The position numbers were made by a program, and so were the translations under genes. Under the pieces are notes generated by a model that saw only the letters and a program-made list of their open reading frames with translations, had not been told where the DNA came from and did not search any database. Below, in pieces: positions 25,761-35,440 of a stretch of 64,000 nt of DNA (positions are counted from its first letter, which is position 1; every line of letters begins with the position of its first letter). The DNA is from a bacterium (GTDB taxonomy: Bacteria > Zhuqueibacterota > QNDG01 > JAFGCO01): assembly GCA_016932575.1 (NCBI GenBank), contig JAFGCO010000055.1, positions 1-64,000 of the forward strand, in the 5' to 3' direction.

Positions 25761-27893
25761 TTATTTCAGTAAAAGCATTTTTTTACTCTGACTCTCCGCT
25801 CCGGCCGTCAGCCTAAACAGGTACAGGCCGTTACCGACCGGGAGATTTCGAGCGTCAGTGCCATCCCATAAAATCTGCTTTTCTCCCGGGGTTTGGTTTC
25901 CATGGAGCAGGACCTTCACTTGTCTTCCTTGAATATCATACACACATAGCTCCACTTTAGATTTCTTATATAACCGGTAATGAATAACAGTGACAGGATT
26001 GAAAGGATTGGGATGATTTTGTTTCAATTCAAATCGAGTCAGGAGCCCTTCCTTTATCTCAGGATCGATTTGGGTCGGAATGAGGTTCAGGTAACGTGAG
26101 CACTGAATAGGATCCGTTCTTCCATTCTGGGCCCCCTCATACGCAAAACTGCCGTTCTGTAAAAAATGAAAAGCGTAGTAACTGATCTCAAAAGGATCAA
26201 TCGTGTTCAGTAAGGGATTATGAATACGAATGACACCCATGACAATTTCTTTTCCGCATACTGCGCAAAGATGAACGCCATCCATATCCAAAAATTCCGC
26301 GTAAGGTCCAGTCGGATTTGGCTCAGTGGGCAGGGATTTTAGGGTGTTCGCAAAGCTTATGGCCAAAGCCATACCTTCACAAAGCCCATCCTGATCCGTA
26401 TCTGCCTGACCGGGATTAAAGCCAAAATATTTCTCTTCATCGTCTGTTAGCCCGTCTTGATCCGAATCTTCCTGAATAAACAGCATATGAGTTTTCATCG
26501 TCCGGTATAATGAAACAGCGTCTATACGCTGGTTTTGATGGGTTGTACCGTTGAATGCGAAACTGCCATGTGCCAGAGCGTGCAATCCTATAAACGGAAT
26601 CTGGCAGACACGCTGATTTTCCGGATTGGTGATTGTGATGGTGCCCATATTACATGTTGATCCGCATATTTGACATTCTTCCAACCCCCAGACAGGCTGA
26701 AATTCAATATGACTATGAATTCCATCCGGCTTTTCCTTAAGGCTGGGAAACATCCGGATCAGTTCCTCTGCGATCTGTGCTCCGTCTGGAACACCGTCAC
26801 CATCCATGTCTTGATTTTCATTGGCAGCTGCAATCCACAGACTGTCTTCTTCCGCTTCGGTTAATCCATCCCCGTCCGAATCTTCGTTTACAGGCAGCAT
26901 ATGCTTTGGGTCATACGGAAATAATATTTTCTTTAATGTATCTATATTGACTCGTTGACCGACAGCATTGGGACCCCAGGAAAAATATCCCGTTTCCATA
27001 AAATGAAGCCCCAAATACGAAATATTATACTCAAGGTGTCGCAGGGGATTGACGAGAGTCATATACCCCATATTGATGGACTTGCCGCATTTTTCACATT
27101 CTACAACACCCCGCATCATGTGTTCAACTTTATATGTCCTATTATCCTGAACTGTATTTGGCAGCGAATCAATCATCGCTCTAAATAACTGTGCATAAAT
27201 GCAGCATGCCGGATCTAAATGATTATTGTAAGTGCCAAGACAGATTTCCTCTGCATAGGTGAGTCCGTTATTATTGATATCTTCCGGTAATGGAATAAAG
27301 TGCGTAGTGTCGGCAATACATTGTGCGGATAAGTCCCCTGTTGAAAGCACAACAGCAGCGGCCGCTTGCCATATTCTTCTAAGCCGGACAATCTCCGGTT
27401 TCCTTTTTCCCCAACGGTGCTCGTTGCGGTTCTGAACCCGGTTTTTAATGGTTCTGTAGTGGCCTATCAGTTCAGGTGTGATCCGGCATCCGTCACAGGC
27501 CCAATGAAACAATAATGACTGATCTTCCTTCCGGAGACGATTGGGAGAATAAGGATGCAGGATAAATTGTTGAACACAGCATGATGGGTACCCAAAGAGA
27601 AATCCTTCGAATTTCTGTGTAACCGGATCCCGACGAATCGGCGTATTTTTAAAACTTTTATAATAATAATCGACATAACGGGAAGACATACTGAATACGG
27701 TTTCATATACACAATGTTTTAAAATGGTTTTGCGGGGTACAATCTCAACAAAAAAACCCTGACGTCTGAGCCATCGTAATGTTCTTTCATCCATCAGTTT
27801 TTCCCAGCGGCTCAACGGCTTGAGGCGCTCCCTGGTGAGCTCAACAAGATAATAAAATTCAAAATTGTTGTTATTGAGTCGGAGAAAAGACAT
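25761..27893 (-). CDS. Protein with DUF483-like N-terminus, triplicated CxxCG domain, TSP3 repeats and sorting domain
   Basis: A 710-residue protein. The N-terminal 170 residues look cytoplasmic and include FGYPSCCVQQF (100-110), the signature of DUF483-like proteins, plus CDGC at 133-136. A signal-like segment follows at 171-191 (RLRRIWQAAAAVVLSTGDLSA), so the rest may be exported, or translation may also start later. Three homologous units of about 70 residues each open with CxxCG and carry an NP motif and an [IF]-x-[GA]-[LF]-H motif followed by G-[SY]-F (first cysteines at 266, 407 and 543). They alternate with Asp-rich thrombospondin-3-like calcium repeats (DSDGDGLTEAEED). The C-terminus, from QNHPNPFNPVTVIHY, is a FlgD-like sorting domain. 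The function is unknown. The cysteine pairs suggest a zinc ribbon or a metal/redox site. Confidence 0.8.
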   Translation of the reverse strand: MSFLRLNNNNFEFYYLVELTRERLKPLSRWEKLMDERTLRWLRRQGFFVEIVPRKTILKHCVYETVFSMSSRYVDYYYKSFKNTPIRRDPVTQKFEGFLFGYPSCCVQQFILHPYSPNRLRKEDQSLLFHWACDGCRITPELIGHYRTIKNRVQNRNEHRWGKRKPEIVRLRRIWQAAAAVVLSTGDLSAQCIADTTHFIPLPEDINNNGLTYAEEICLGTYNNHLDPACCIYAQLFRAMIDSLPNTVQDNRTYKVEHMMRGVVECEKCGKSINMGYMTLVNPLRHLEYNISYLGLHFMETGYFSWGPNAVGQRVNIDTLKKILFPYDPKHMLPVNEDSDGDGLTEAEEDSLWIAAANENQDMDGDGVPDGAQIAEELIRMFPSLKEKPDGIHSHIEFQPVWGLEECQICGSTCNMGTITITNPENQRVCQIPFIGLHALAHGSFAFNGTTHQNQRIDAVSLYRTMKTHMLFIQEDSDQDGLTDDEEKYFGFNPGQADTDQDGLCEGMALAISFANTLKSLPTEPNPTGPYAEFLDMDGVHLCAVCGKEIVMGVIRIHNPLLNTIDPFEISYYAFHFLQNGSFAYEGAQNGRTDPIQCSRYLNLIPTQIDPEIKEGLLTRFELKQNHPNPFNPVTVIHYRLYKKSKVELCVYDIQGRQVKVLLHGNQTPGEKQILWDGTDARNLPVGNGLYLFRLTAGAESQSKKMLLLK

Positions 27894-28017
27894 AACAAAA
27901 TGCCTATAGACTATTTTTCATTCCACCACTAAGGAGGTGTCGGAAACATATACCTTAATGTTGTAACAACAAAGACACCTGAATAATGAGCAATATCAAC
28001 TAATTGCTATATATAAA

Positions 28018-28045
28018 ACCCACCTGACATCCTTCTGAATGTCAG
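28018..28045 (-). terminator. Intrinsic terminator of the alanine dehydrogenase gene
   Basis: Seven-base arms CTGACAT/ATGTCAG enclose an 8-nt loop immediately after the ald stop codon. On the minus strand the stem is followed by GTGGGTTTT. A run of five T also follows it on the plus strand. It insulates ald from the next gene at 27893. Confidence 0.65.
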
Positions 28046-28048
28046 TTT

Positions 28049-29158
28049 TTAAATCTGCCGGATCGGAGTATATGGCAATGTAAATGTGTCTGCGACATGT
28101 GCATGAGTGACATGACCATGAAAAATATTTACACCCGTTTGTATTTCACGTGATTCCGCCAGGCATTGTTCAAATCCTTGGTTTGCAATTTTTTGAATAT
28201 AAGGAAGGGTAACATTGGTCAACGCTATGGTTGACGTAAACGGTACTGCACCCGGCATGTTGCTCACTCCGTAATGAACCACATCATCCACAAGATAAGT
28301 GGGATTTTCATGGGTTGTCGGATGGATGGTTTCCACACATCCTCCCTGGTCCACGGCCACATCCACAATGACTGAACGCTTTCTCATGAGTTTCAACATA
28401 TCCCGTGTAACCAAGTTTGGTGCCTTGGCCCCGACAATCAATACGGCACCGATCAGCAGATCTGTGAGGGGCAGCAGTTCTTCAATATGATAACGATTAG
28501 AGCATACGGTCAGAACATTCTCAGGCATAATATCTTCCAGATAACGTAGACGGTTCACATTGATATCGAGTATATGAACCGTTGCACCCATACCTGCAGC
28601 AATCTTTGCTGCATTGGTTCCCACAATACCTCCCCCAAGAATGGTCACAACAGCCGGAGGCACACCGGGCACGCCCCCCAGAAGAATCCCTCTTCCGCCA
28701 TTAAAATGCTCTAAAAACCTGGCACCTTCCTGTGTCGCCATGCGTCCTGCCACCTCACTCATGGGAATGAGCAGAGGCAGGCTCCCGTCATTCAATTCAA
28801 CGGTTTCATAGGCAATGGCAATGGCCTTGGTATTTAAAAACGAACGGGTTAATTCTTCACTGGCAGCGAAATGAAAATACGTAAAAACAATTTGTCCGGG
28901 GCGAATCATGGTCAATTCAACAGGCTGGGGCTCTTTTACCTTGACAATCATGTCCGCGGTTTCAAAAATTGCATTAGGTGTTGGTGCCAGAAGCGCACCG
29001 CTGGCTTTATACAAACTGTCCTCAAATCCACTGTTCACGCCAGCGCCTTTTTGGACAATCACCTCATGCCCGTTTTGGATCATTGAGGCCACACCGTGTG
29101 GTGTCATGGCAACACGATTTTCAGCAGGCTTGATTTCTTTTGGAACGCCGATTTTCAT
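28049..29158 (-). CDS. ald: Alanine dehydrogenase
   Basis: A 369-residue NAD-dependent alanine dehydrogenase converting L-alanine to pyruvate and ammonia, in the cytoplasm. It aligns from end to end with the family. It opens MKIGVPKEIKPAENRVAM with the substrate Arg in ENRV. Catalytic Lys is in IVKVKEP, His in YFHFAA, and Asp in VDVAVDQGG. The dinucleotide loop is ILGGGIVGTNAAKIAAGMGA, with the adenine-ribose Asp in HILDIN. Length is normal for the family. A GGAG box lies 8 bases upstream of ATG 29158, and a good sigma-70-type promoter lies just beyond it (29188-29216). A hairpin terminator follows the stop, so the gene appears to be monocistronic. Confidence 0.97.
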   Translation of the reverse strand: MKIGVPKEIKPAENRVAMTPHGVASMIQNGHEVIVQKGAGVNSGFEDSLYKASGALLAPTPNAIFETADMIVKVKEPQPVELTMIRPGQIVFTYFHFAASEELTRSFLNTKAIAIAYETVELNDGSLPLLIPMSEVAGRMATQEGARFLEHFNGGRGILLGGVPGVPPAVVTILGGGIVGTNAAKIAAGMGATVHILDINVNRLRYLEDIMPENVLTVCSNRYHIEELLPLTDLLIGAVLIVGAKAPNLVTRDMLKLMRKRSVIVDVAVDQGGCVETIHPTTHENPTYLVDDVVHYGVSNMPGAVPFTSTIALTNVTLPYIQKIANQGFEQCLAESREIQTGVNIFHGHVTHAHVADTFTLPYTPIRQI

Positions 29159-29495
29159 ACTGTTTTCTCCAATCTGATTTCTAAATCAACATACGGACTT
29201 TGAAAATTTGTGTCAAGGGATTATTTAATTCATTTCAATCACTGCCTCTCTGTTCAAAATTCCCAATAGAGATCGATATTTATCCGGAAATTCTTATTTT
29301 AATAATCAGAACGAATGAAACAGCAGACGATGAATAAACATAAAACGGATAAAATCGGCATATATGAAAAAAGTATGGGTTAAGTTGTATTGTTAAAATT
29401 GTCAATCGACTGTTAAAAACAGTAACAATTAAAGGGTACACATCCGGATTTGCCTGTTATGTCTGAATTGCCGAATAATTTCTGATTCTATAATT
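29159..29495. other. Intergenic region upstream of ald
   Basis: About 337 nt, AT-rich. It contains the predicted ald promoter at 29188-29216. Apart from that I see no gene, RNA or repeat in it. Confidence 0.6.
29188..29216 (-). promoter_or_regulatory. Predicted sigma-70-type promoter of ald
   Basis: On the minus strand a consensus -35 TTGACA (29211-29216) is separated by 17 nt from a -10 TATGTT (29188-29193). Transcription would start near 29181, about 23 nt before the ATG at 29158, leaving room for the GGAG ribosome site. Confidence 0.55.
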
Positions 29496-31286
29496 CTAAG
29501 AATGATCGATATCTCGGTTGATCTTCTTTAATTGCTGTAAAATCATATCTTTGGTAATCACTTCGGGCAACACAACAGGATCAGGCTGATTGGGCAGATA
29601 AAACACGTACAACGGCACACCAGCCCGATCAAATTTTTCAAGCCATTCCTGAAGCATTGGATTTTTTCGTGTGTAATCTCCACGCAGTAGCTGAACATCC
29701 TTCTCTGAAAATGCCTTCTGTATATCTTGTGTAAACAGTACTGCTGCCTCATTGGTTTTACATGTCAAACACCATTCGGCTGCAAAATCAATAAACACTG
29801 GTTTCTTTTCAGCCCTGAATTCTTCCAGAAGCGCCGGTTGAAATACATACCAGTTCGGATGATGCGGATCCCGGACAATCCGGCTTTCCTTCACCTGTGT
29901 TTTCGTGAAAACAGGCGGTTTCTCAAAGCGTAAAAAATATATACCGGCAGTTACCGCAATAATCAAGGCAACAATAATTGCACCCAACCGAATTTTTCTG
30001 GGTCTGTACGGAACCGCATACATACCCAAAATCCAGCAGGCAAATGCTGTAAACAGTAAAAACCAGAGGATTTGAATCACCTTTCCATCCACCAGAAAAT
30101 AGACAACTCGAAGCAAATAAACGACGGTGGCCATCAGAAGAAACGCCATCACCACTTTAAATGTATTCATCCATGGACCAGGTCTGGGAATCACTTTCGA
30201 AAAAACCGGGAACAGACCGATAAGAATAAATGGAGATGCAAGTCCGAATCCAATGAACAGAAAGCTCAATATAATCATCCAGGGTGTTTGTGTGAACGTC
30301 CAGCCCAGTGCAGCGCCCAGCAAGGGTGCAGTGCATGGTGTGGCTAGAAGTACGGCAAAAATACCGGTCACAAATGATCCCCAATGGCCGCCTTTTCTGC
30401 TGGCCCGTGTGACCGCATGAGATCCTGGCAACTGGATAATGAACACATCAAACAAAGACAAACCGAATACCCAGACTAAGGTCAGCAATAACACAACGAA
30501 CCTGATATTTTGAAACTGAAATCCCCACCCCACACTCTGTCCAGCGATTTTCATGCCTGCAACCACGGCACCCAAAATCAAAAATGACAGCACAACACCC
30601 CCTGTATAAGCCATAGCCCCCTGAAATATCTCTTCGCGATTATCGTGTGCCGATTTGACAATACCAATCAATTTAATGGAAAGAACCGGCAGTACGCATG
30701 GCATCACATTTAAAATCAATCCGCCCAAAAAGGCCAGAAACAAATTGAAAAAAATGACGGACGCTGAAATGGGCAGGCCGTTCTTTTCCGCTGCCTGATT
30801 AAAATTTTTCAGAGCATCTTTAAAAACAATTTTGAATTGAATGGATTCTGGGGCAAGACAGGCTCCTGCTTCCGTGCAAAACTGGTAACCGGCCTCTATG
30901 AGAATTGAATCGGGCAAACTGGCTGAAGTATCTGAAAATGAAATGTCTTTCTTTAGGATGACGATCCCATGATAAATGGTATTTCCTTCATCATCTCTTT
31001 CTCCAGGAGGATACCGGGTTTCACCAAACACGATGCCAGGAACAGACTCCGCATCCACTGTCATGAAATGAAAATCTTCAAGGATCACCTGATGTTGGCG
31101 AGGGGGAATATTGTAAATAATCCAAAGTTCATTACTTTCAATTCGGCCGGATACCCGAGGCAGTGAAGACGCATCTAAACCTGAAGGCAAATCATATGCA
31201 CAAATCAATTCTGTGAAAAAAGTGACTACAAGAACACACAAAATCACGAACCAAGGATTATATTTTGGATAGGACCATATATTCAT
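29496..31286 (-). CDS. dsbD: Thiol:disulfide interchange protein DsbD
   Basis: About 596 residues from ATG 31286, chosen over an ATG nine codons earlier because GGA lies 6 bases upstream. A signal segment (FVILCVLVVTFF) leads to a periplasmic N-terminal domain with the reactive pair in FCTEAGACLAPES. Next comes an eight-helix CcdA-like membrane domain with redox cysteines in MPCVLPVLSIK and TPCTAPLLGAALG. A C-terminal periplasmic thioredoxin domain has CxxC in EWCLTCKTNE. DsbD carries electrons from cytoplasmic thioredoxin to periplasmic partners for disulfide isomerisation or cytochrome c assembly. All six expected cysteines are present. It has no clear operon partner: gaps of 157 nt and 337 nt separate it from its neighbours. 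Confidence 0.93.
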   Translation of the reverse strand: MNIWSYPKYNPWFVILCVLVVTFFTELICAYDLPSGLDASSLPRVSGRIESNELWIIYNIPPRQHQVILEDFHFMTVDAESVPGIVFGETRYPPGERDDEGNTIYHGIVILKKDISFSDTSASLPDSILIEAGYQFCTEAGACLAPESIQFKIVFKDALKNFNQAAEKNGLPISASVIFFNLFLAFLGGLILNVMPCVLPVLSIKLIGIVKSAHDNREEIFQGAMAYTGGVVLSFLILGAVVAGMKIAGQSVGWGFQFQNIRFVVLLLTLVWVFGLSLFDVFIIQLPGSHAVTRASRKGGHWGSFVTGIFAVLLATPCTAPLLGAALGWTFTQTPWMIILSFLFIGFGLASPFILIGLFPVFSKVIPRPGPWMNTFKVVMAFLLMATVVYLLRVVYFLVDGKVIQILWFLLFTAFACWILGMYAVPYRPRKIRLGAIIVALIIAVTAGIYFLRFEKPPVFTKTQVKESRIVRDPHHPNWYVFQPALLEEFRAEKKPVFIDFAAEWCLTCKTNEAAVLFTQDIQKAFSEKDVQLLRGDYTRKNPMLQEWLEKFDRAGVPLYVFYLPNQPDPVVLPEVITKDMILQQLKKINRDIDHS

Positions 31287-31470
31287 ATAAATTCCAATAT
31301 TTATTTTAATCATTATTGGTCATTCTTGCTTTATTTGCATCGGATTAACATGATCTTTTGTCCTTATTCCTTCGTAAGCTTAGATATCACATCCGGCTCA
31401 GTATCACGTCACGCCTGATTCAAAAAAACACCTTCAAGAATGATCTGACTAAACCATCTGCCGTAAATTT

Positions 31471-34400
31471 TTAAAACTCCGCTCCCAGAGTAAAATAATG
31501 CATGGGTTTATTGGAAGTATTATCAATATTTGTGTTCCACGCCGCATCATACCGAATCAGTAAAAATCCCATATTCAACCGGAATCCAAAACCAAAACCG
31601 GCTTTTAAGTCGTTAAGTTTCAAATCACCCATATAGGTCCTTGAAACCGGTTTCCAGGCTTTGTTCACATCCCATGCAGAGCCCAAATCTGTAAACAGGA
31701 CTCCCCGAACGTTTTGAAAACCCAAAGGCAGCGGCCAACCCAGAATGAGATATCGGATAAGAGGAAAGCGAAACTCAACGTTGGCTAACATAAACCGGGT
31801 TCCAATCATCTCATAATAACGAAATCCTCGAAGTGGCGTTTCAAAACTTGAAAAGAAAAACAGTTCTTCCATGCTTAGTTCGGCCACAGAACTGCGATTA
31901 TATTGATAATTAATCCAGTTTGACATTCCGCCAAGGAAAAAGTGCTGCTGATTTTTTCCTCCGGACATGCCGCCCGCCAGACGCAATGCAAATGTGTAGT
32001 CCCGTCCCAGGCGCAAATACCGACGCACATCACCCCGAACAGTCCAGAAATCCAGTCCTGTGGACTCACGAATCAATGGACTGTATGTGAATTGAATGTT
32101 GGACCGTCCTCCATTGATAGGCCCCACCGTCCCCCATAATACTGTATCTGTCGTATATCCCAAATTCATCAAAACCACACGGCGCCTTGAAATCACACCC
32201 AGTTCTTTTTCATATTTCCCGGTCTGCCAGTAAAGAGCCAGTGGATCAATGGCTACACGCTCTTGATCTATACCCAAAAAAGTCACATTCGCGTCCATTC
32301 GTCTGTAACGGTCGAAAGGTCGTGAAGAGGCCAGACTCAATCCATAATTCCGTGTACGTATATATTCATACCTGAGTTCATAACCTCTTTCTGTCAATTC
32401 ATAATAAGAATAATAATAGGGATAGGAAAAATGGAAAACTGCTCCACCAATATCCACCCGTCTCGGCAGATAAAAATAGCCAACCTGAAAATTTGAATTT
32501 TTGAAATTATAAAAAAGATCTGTATAGAGACTGATTTGATGATTTCCAAGCAGATCAGAAAAAACAATCATGGATGAACCCTGTAATCCCCAAAACTGAC
32601 TGTACCCAGCCCCTCCGGTGATTACATCCGGGGTAAATCGTATTTTGTAGTCCTTTGTGATATATTCTCCGTTTTCTTTAAATTCGCTGCTGTCTAAAAA
32701 GGCAGTTTCCGTTTCTGCCTTAGGGTTCACTTCTCCCTTGCGAAACCGGTCGTCAAACACAAAATGTTGAAAACCTAAGCCAGGCGGAGCCATGGATTCT
32801 TCTTTTGGAGTTGCATCCACAGTCGTCTTCTTAATCTCTTCATGTTTCTCCTTTACAAATGCGGTGGCCATAGGCATCACGCTACCGGGCTCAATATCCA
32901 GAGGATGGGTCATCATATAAATATCATATCCACCTTCATAAAAACCTGTAAAGGCCATACGCGATCCGTCCCGCGACCAGGAGAGTTGTGAAATTCCTGT
33001 AACAAGATTAGTAATGGCGTAGGATTCATCCGTGTTTCGATCGAATATATAAATATTATCAATACCACTGCGATCTGATACATAGGCAATTTTATCACCT
33101 TCTGGTGAAAAAACCGGGCTTTTCACATTAACCTGTTCCCGGGTTAATTGATGTATATCTTTATTTTCAATATCGACCACATATAGATCATATTGCCGAT
33201 AATCATGATTTTGTATTTCAAGGTCATCCGGAAGATGATTTAAATAATCTCCCCGGTCACTGACAAATACCAGCTCTCTTCCCGAAGGCGACCAGGTCGG
33301 ATCCATATCACTAAACAAATCATCGGTTAAGCGTTCCAGCCGTTCATCCGATAAACGAAATAGATAAATATCCGATTGTCCACCCTCAAGTCCCATAAAA
33401 GCAAGTATTTCTCCATCATGAGACCAGGAGGGTGAATACATACCGTCCAAGTCAAACTCATACTGTTGAAGAATCTCACGCGTCTTCACATCCAAAATAT
33501 AAAGCACATCCCGTCCTCCACCCTTTGCCGCAAAAACAATACGATCTCCATCCGGAGACCAGTCCATACCGGGCCGCAGCCAATGAAGCTGTTCAAACAG
33601 ATCAGACCTCTGGCCCTTGATTAATTTTCCCATATCTTCATTATCCACAGTCCTCATCAAATGAATATCAATGTAGTCTGATTGGTCTGACAGATAAACC
33701 AGCTTGTCTCCTTTAGGAGAAAGTGAGGGTGATCCATTAAGAAAATGTCTTTTTTTTACATGATCTGTCAATTGCTTTGCAATATCTTCCGGCTCATCCC
33801 GTCCCTGGATATCCGGCCAGTACCTTTTACGCAGATACTTGTGCCATCGCTTTGACAACTCCTCCGTGTCCATGCCCAGAGTTTGTTTTAATCCACGATT
33901 AATGCTTCTTGCCACACGAATTTTTCCTATCATCTCCCCGATCTTGGGACTTCCGTATTTTTCCGCAATATAATTCATCAGGGATTGTCCACCCTTATAT
34001 ACCATGAATCCACTCATATAATCAATGGGTGGCACATATCCATGCAATGTAGCGTCACGCATAAACATATCACTCTTCGTGTCCCATCCCAGGCTTTCAT
34101 ATTCCGCCAATCCTTCCGCCAGCCACAACGGTACTTGAAAACGTGCCATGCCTGTGACCACAGAACCCACACCTCCGCCATAAAATATTTGAAACATCAC
34201 TGCATGGGTTAATTCATGATGAATCACATGACGAAAATCTTCATAACTGCCCTGAAAGGGAATCACTATTCTGTCCTTGAAAACTTCCGTAAATCCCCCA
34301 ACGGATTCTTCAATATGAGAATATGTCACGTTCGTTTGCTGAAACTCATTGTGTGTGTTGTAGATTAATATAGGAATTCGATCTTGGATGTCATGCTTGA

Positions 34401-34638
34401 AATCCCTTTTGAGCGCTACATAGCTGGATTCAGCCACGTCCGCACAAAATGTAGCCAGATGACGGGTTCCTCCGTAATAATATACATCAAAATGTTTGGA
34501 TTGTACATATTTCCAGTCAAATTCCCGATATTGCACTTTGTTTTTACCAAATCCTAAAAGCATAACCGGCAACAGGATCAATTCTATGATGCGCCGCAAT
34601 AGCATTTTTTCGAACTTTGAATGTTCGTTGCCAGACAT
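31471..34638 (-). CDS. Peptidase MA-like / TolB-like propeller / D15 outer-membrane barrel fusion
   Basis: A protein of about 1055 residues, starting at ATG 34638, which has GAGGAG 8 bases upstream. The frame is open nine codons further but without a ribosome site. A hydrophobic leader (IIELILLPVMLLGFG) precedes a gluzincin domain (about 35-280) with HHELTHAV zinc ligands and downstream WLAEGLAEY. A TolB/PD40 propeller (about 290-590) has repeated 'SPSLSPKGDKLVYLSDQSD', 'DWSPDGDRIVFAAKG' and 'SWSRDGSRMAFTG' blades. The last 380 residues form a D15/BamA-like barrel (NVEFRFPLIRYLILGWPLP, ending YFTLGAEF with Phe). It is predicted to be an outer-membrane protein with a periplasmic peptidase-propeller arm. 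The substrate is unknown; roles in envelope biogenesis or protein quality control are inferred. Confidence 0.85.
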   Translation of the reverse strand: MSGNEHSKFEKMLLRRIIELILLPVMLLGFGKNKVQYREFDWKYVQSKHFDVYYYGGTRHLATFCADVAESSYVALKRDFKHDIQDRIPILIYNTHNEFQQTNVTYSHIEESVGGFTEVFKDRIVIPFQGSYEDFRHVIHHELTHAVMFQIFYGGGVGSVVTGMARFQVPLWLAEGLAEYESLGWDTKSDMFMRDATLHGYVPPIDYMSGFMVYKGGQSLMNYIAEKYGSPKIGEMIGKIRVARSINRGLKQTLGMDTEELSKRWHKYLRKRYWPDIQGRDEPEDIAKQLTDHVKKRHFLNGSPSLSPKGDKLVYLSDQSDYIDIHLMRTVDNEDMGKLIKGQRSDLFEQLHWLRPGMDWSPDGDRIVFAAKGGGRDVLYILDVKTREILQQYEFDLDGMYSPSWSHDGEILAFMGLEGGQSDIYLFRLSDERLERLTDDLFSDMDPTWSPSGRELVFVSDRGDYLNHLPDDLEIQNHDYRQYDLYVVDIENKDIHQLTREQVNVKSPVFSPEGDKIAYVSDRSGIDNIYIFDRNTDESYAITNLVTGISQLSWSRDGSRMAFTGFYEGGYDIYMMTHPLDIEPGSVMPMATAFVKEKHEEIKKTTVDATPKEESMAPPGLGFQHFVFDDRFRKGEVNPKAETETAFLDSSEFKENGEYITKDYKIRFTPDVITGGAGYSQFWGLQGSSMIVFSDLLGNHQISLYTDLFYNFKNSNFQVGYFYLPRRVDIGGAVFHFSYPYYYSYYELTERGYELRYEYIRTRNYGLSLASSRPFDRYRRMDANVTFLGIDQERVAIDPLALYWQTGKYEKELGVISRRRVVLMNLGYTTDTVLWGTVGPINGGRSNIQFTYSPLIRESTGLDFWTVRGDVRRYLRLGRDYTFALRLAGGMSGGKNQQHFFLGGMSNWINYQYNRSSVAELSMEELFFFSSFETPLRGFRYYEMIGTRFMLANVEFRFPLIRYLILGWPLPLGFQNVRGVLFTDLGSAWDVNKAWKPVSRTYMGDLKLNDLKAGFGFGFRLNMGFLLIRYDAAWNTNIDNTSNKPMHYFTLGAEF

Positions 34639-34737
34639 GATTTTCGCTCCTCTATTTAAATACATTCAAATCACCCAGTATATCAGATCTTGGAAATAAT
34701 AAAATATTTCCATAGATGCCTTCATATACCTTTTAAA

Positions 34738-35256
34738 TCATAATTCAGATTCATCTTTCCACCGTTTTATCCTCCACCGATCATCCCAACACTTTCTTAA
34801 TGTAAATTCTGCTCTTCCTGTCACATGATAATCCGTTTCCGCTGATACCAAGGTCAAATCGAACTGTTTGCTAATTCTGCTTGTATCTTCACCACTAAGC
34901 TCATAAATTGTTGAATGCCAAATCAAATCAATCATCTGAAAATACCGAAAAAGCCTCCCCGTGGTTCTTAACTCTGTGTCCCGCGTCCATGTGATATTTT
35001 GACCGGATGTTCCCATTTCAGGATCGTAATATTCAAAAACAAACGCCGTATCTAAAAGTCCGCTATACAGAAGGGAGTCCTTAAATATATAGGAGACTTT
35101 GAAATTCTGCAGTACTTCCTCTGGGCTCTTCTGCTCTGTTACAATCAAGCCGGCAGATTCAAGAGACCGTGTTAACTCAGGAGCAAATGGATTCCAGCAG
35201 GCAAGATATACTAATCCTACAATGAATATACCCGTATGGAAAATTCTTGCTTTCAT
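34738..35256 (-). CDS. Small lipoprotein, possibly NTF2-like
   Basis: A 172-residue predicted lipoprotein with lipobox YLAC (Cys20), followed by WNPFAPELT. The body begins SPEEVLQNFKVSYIFKDSLLY and ends with FTLRKCWDDRWRIKRWKDE. This helix-then-curved-sheet pattern and the 'W.I..W.D' ending are like SnoaL/NTF2-fold or lumazine-binding-like lipoproteins. No catalytic residue can be assigned. It lies upstream of the peptidase-propeller-barrel gene with a 99-nt gap, so they may be co-transcribed. Confidence 0.7.
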   Translation of the reverse strand: MKARIFHTGIFIVGLVYLACWNPFAPELTRSLESAGLIVTEQKSPEEVLQNFKVSYIFKDSLLYSGLLDTAFVFEYYDPEMGTSGQNITWTRDTELRTTGRLFRYFQMIDLIWHSTIYELSGEDTSRISKQFDLTLVSAETDYHVTGRAEFTLRKCWDDRWRIKRWKDESEL

Positions 35257-35440
35257 TTTGACTTACAGGTTTAACGTCATTTCATATTAAAAGTTTCTTC
35301 TATAACAACACGGTTTGAATGATATCAACGTGATCTGTAAAGGGACTTCCTGGTTGGTTTAAAATAAAAAATCAATATTAAAAACAGGCTTAATATTCCG
35401 GATGATACGAATATGATTAGTATAATTCTAAGACGCCTTT

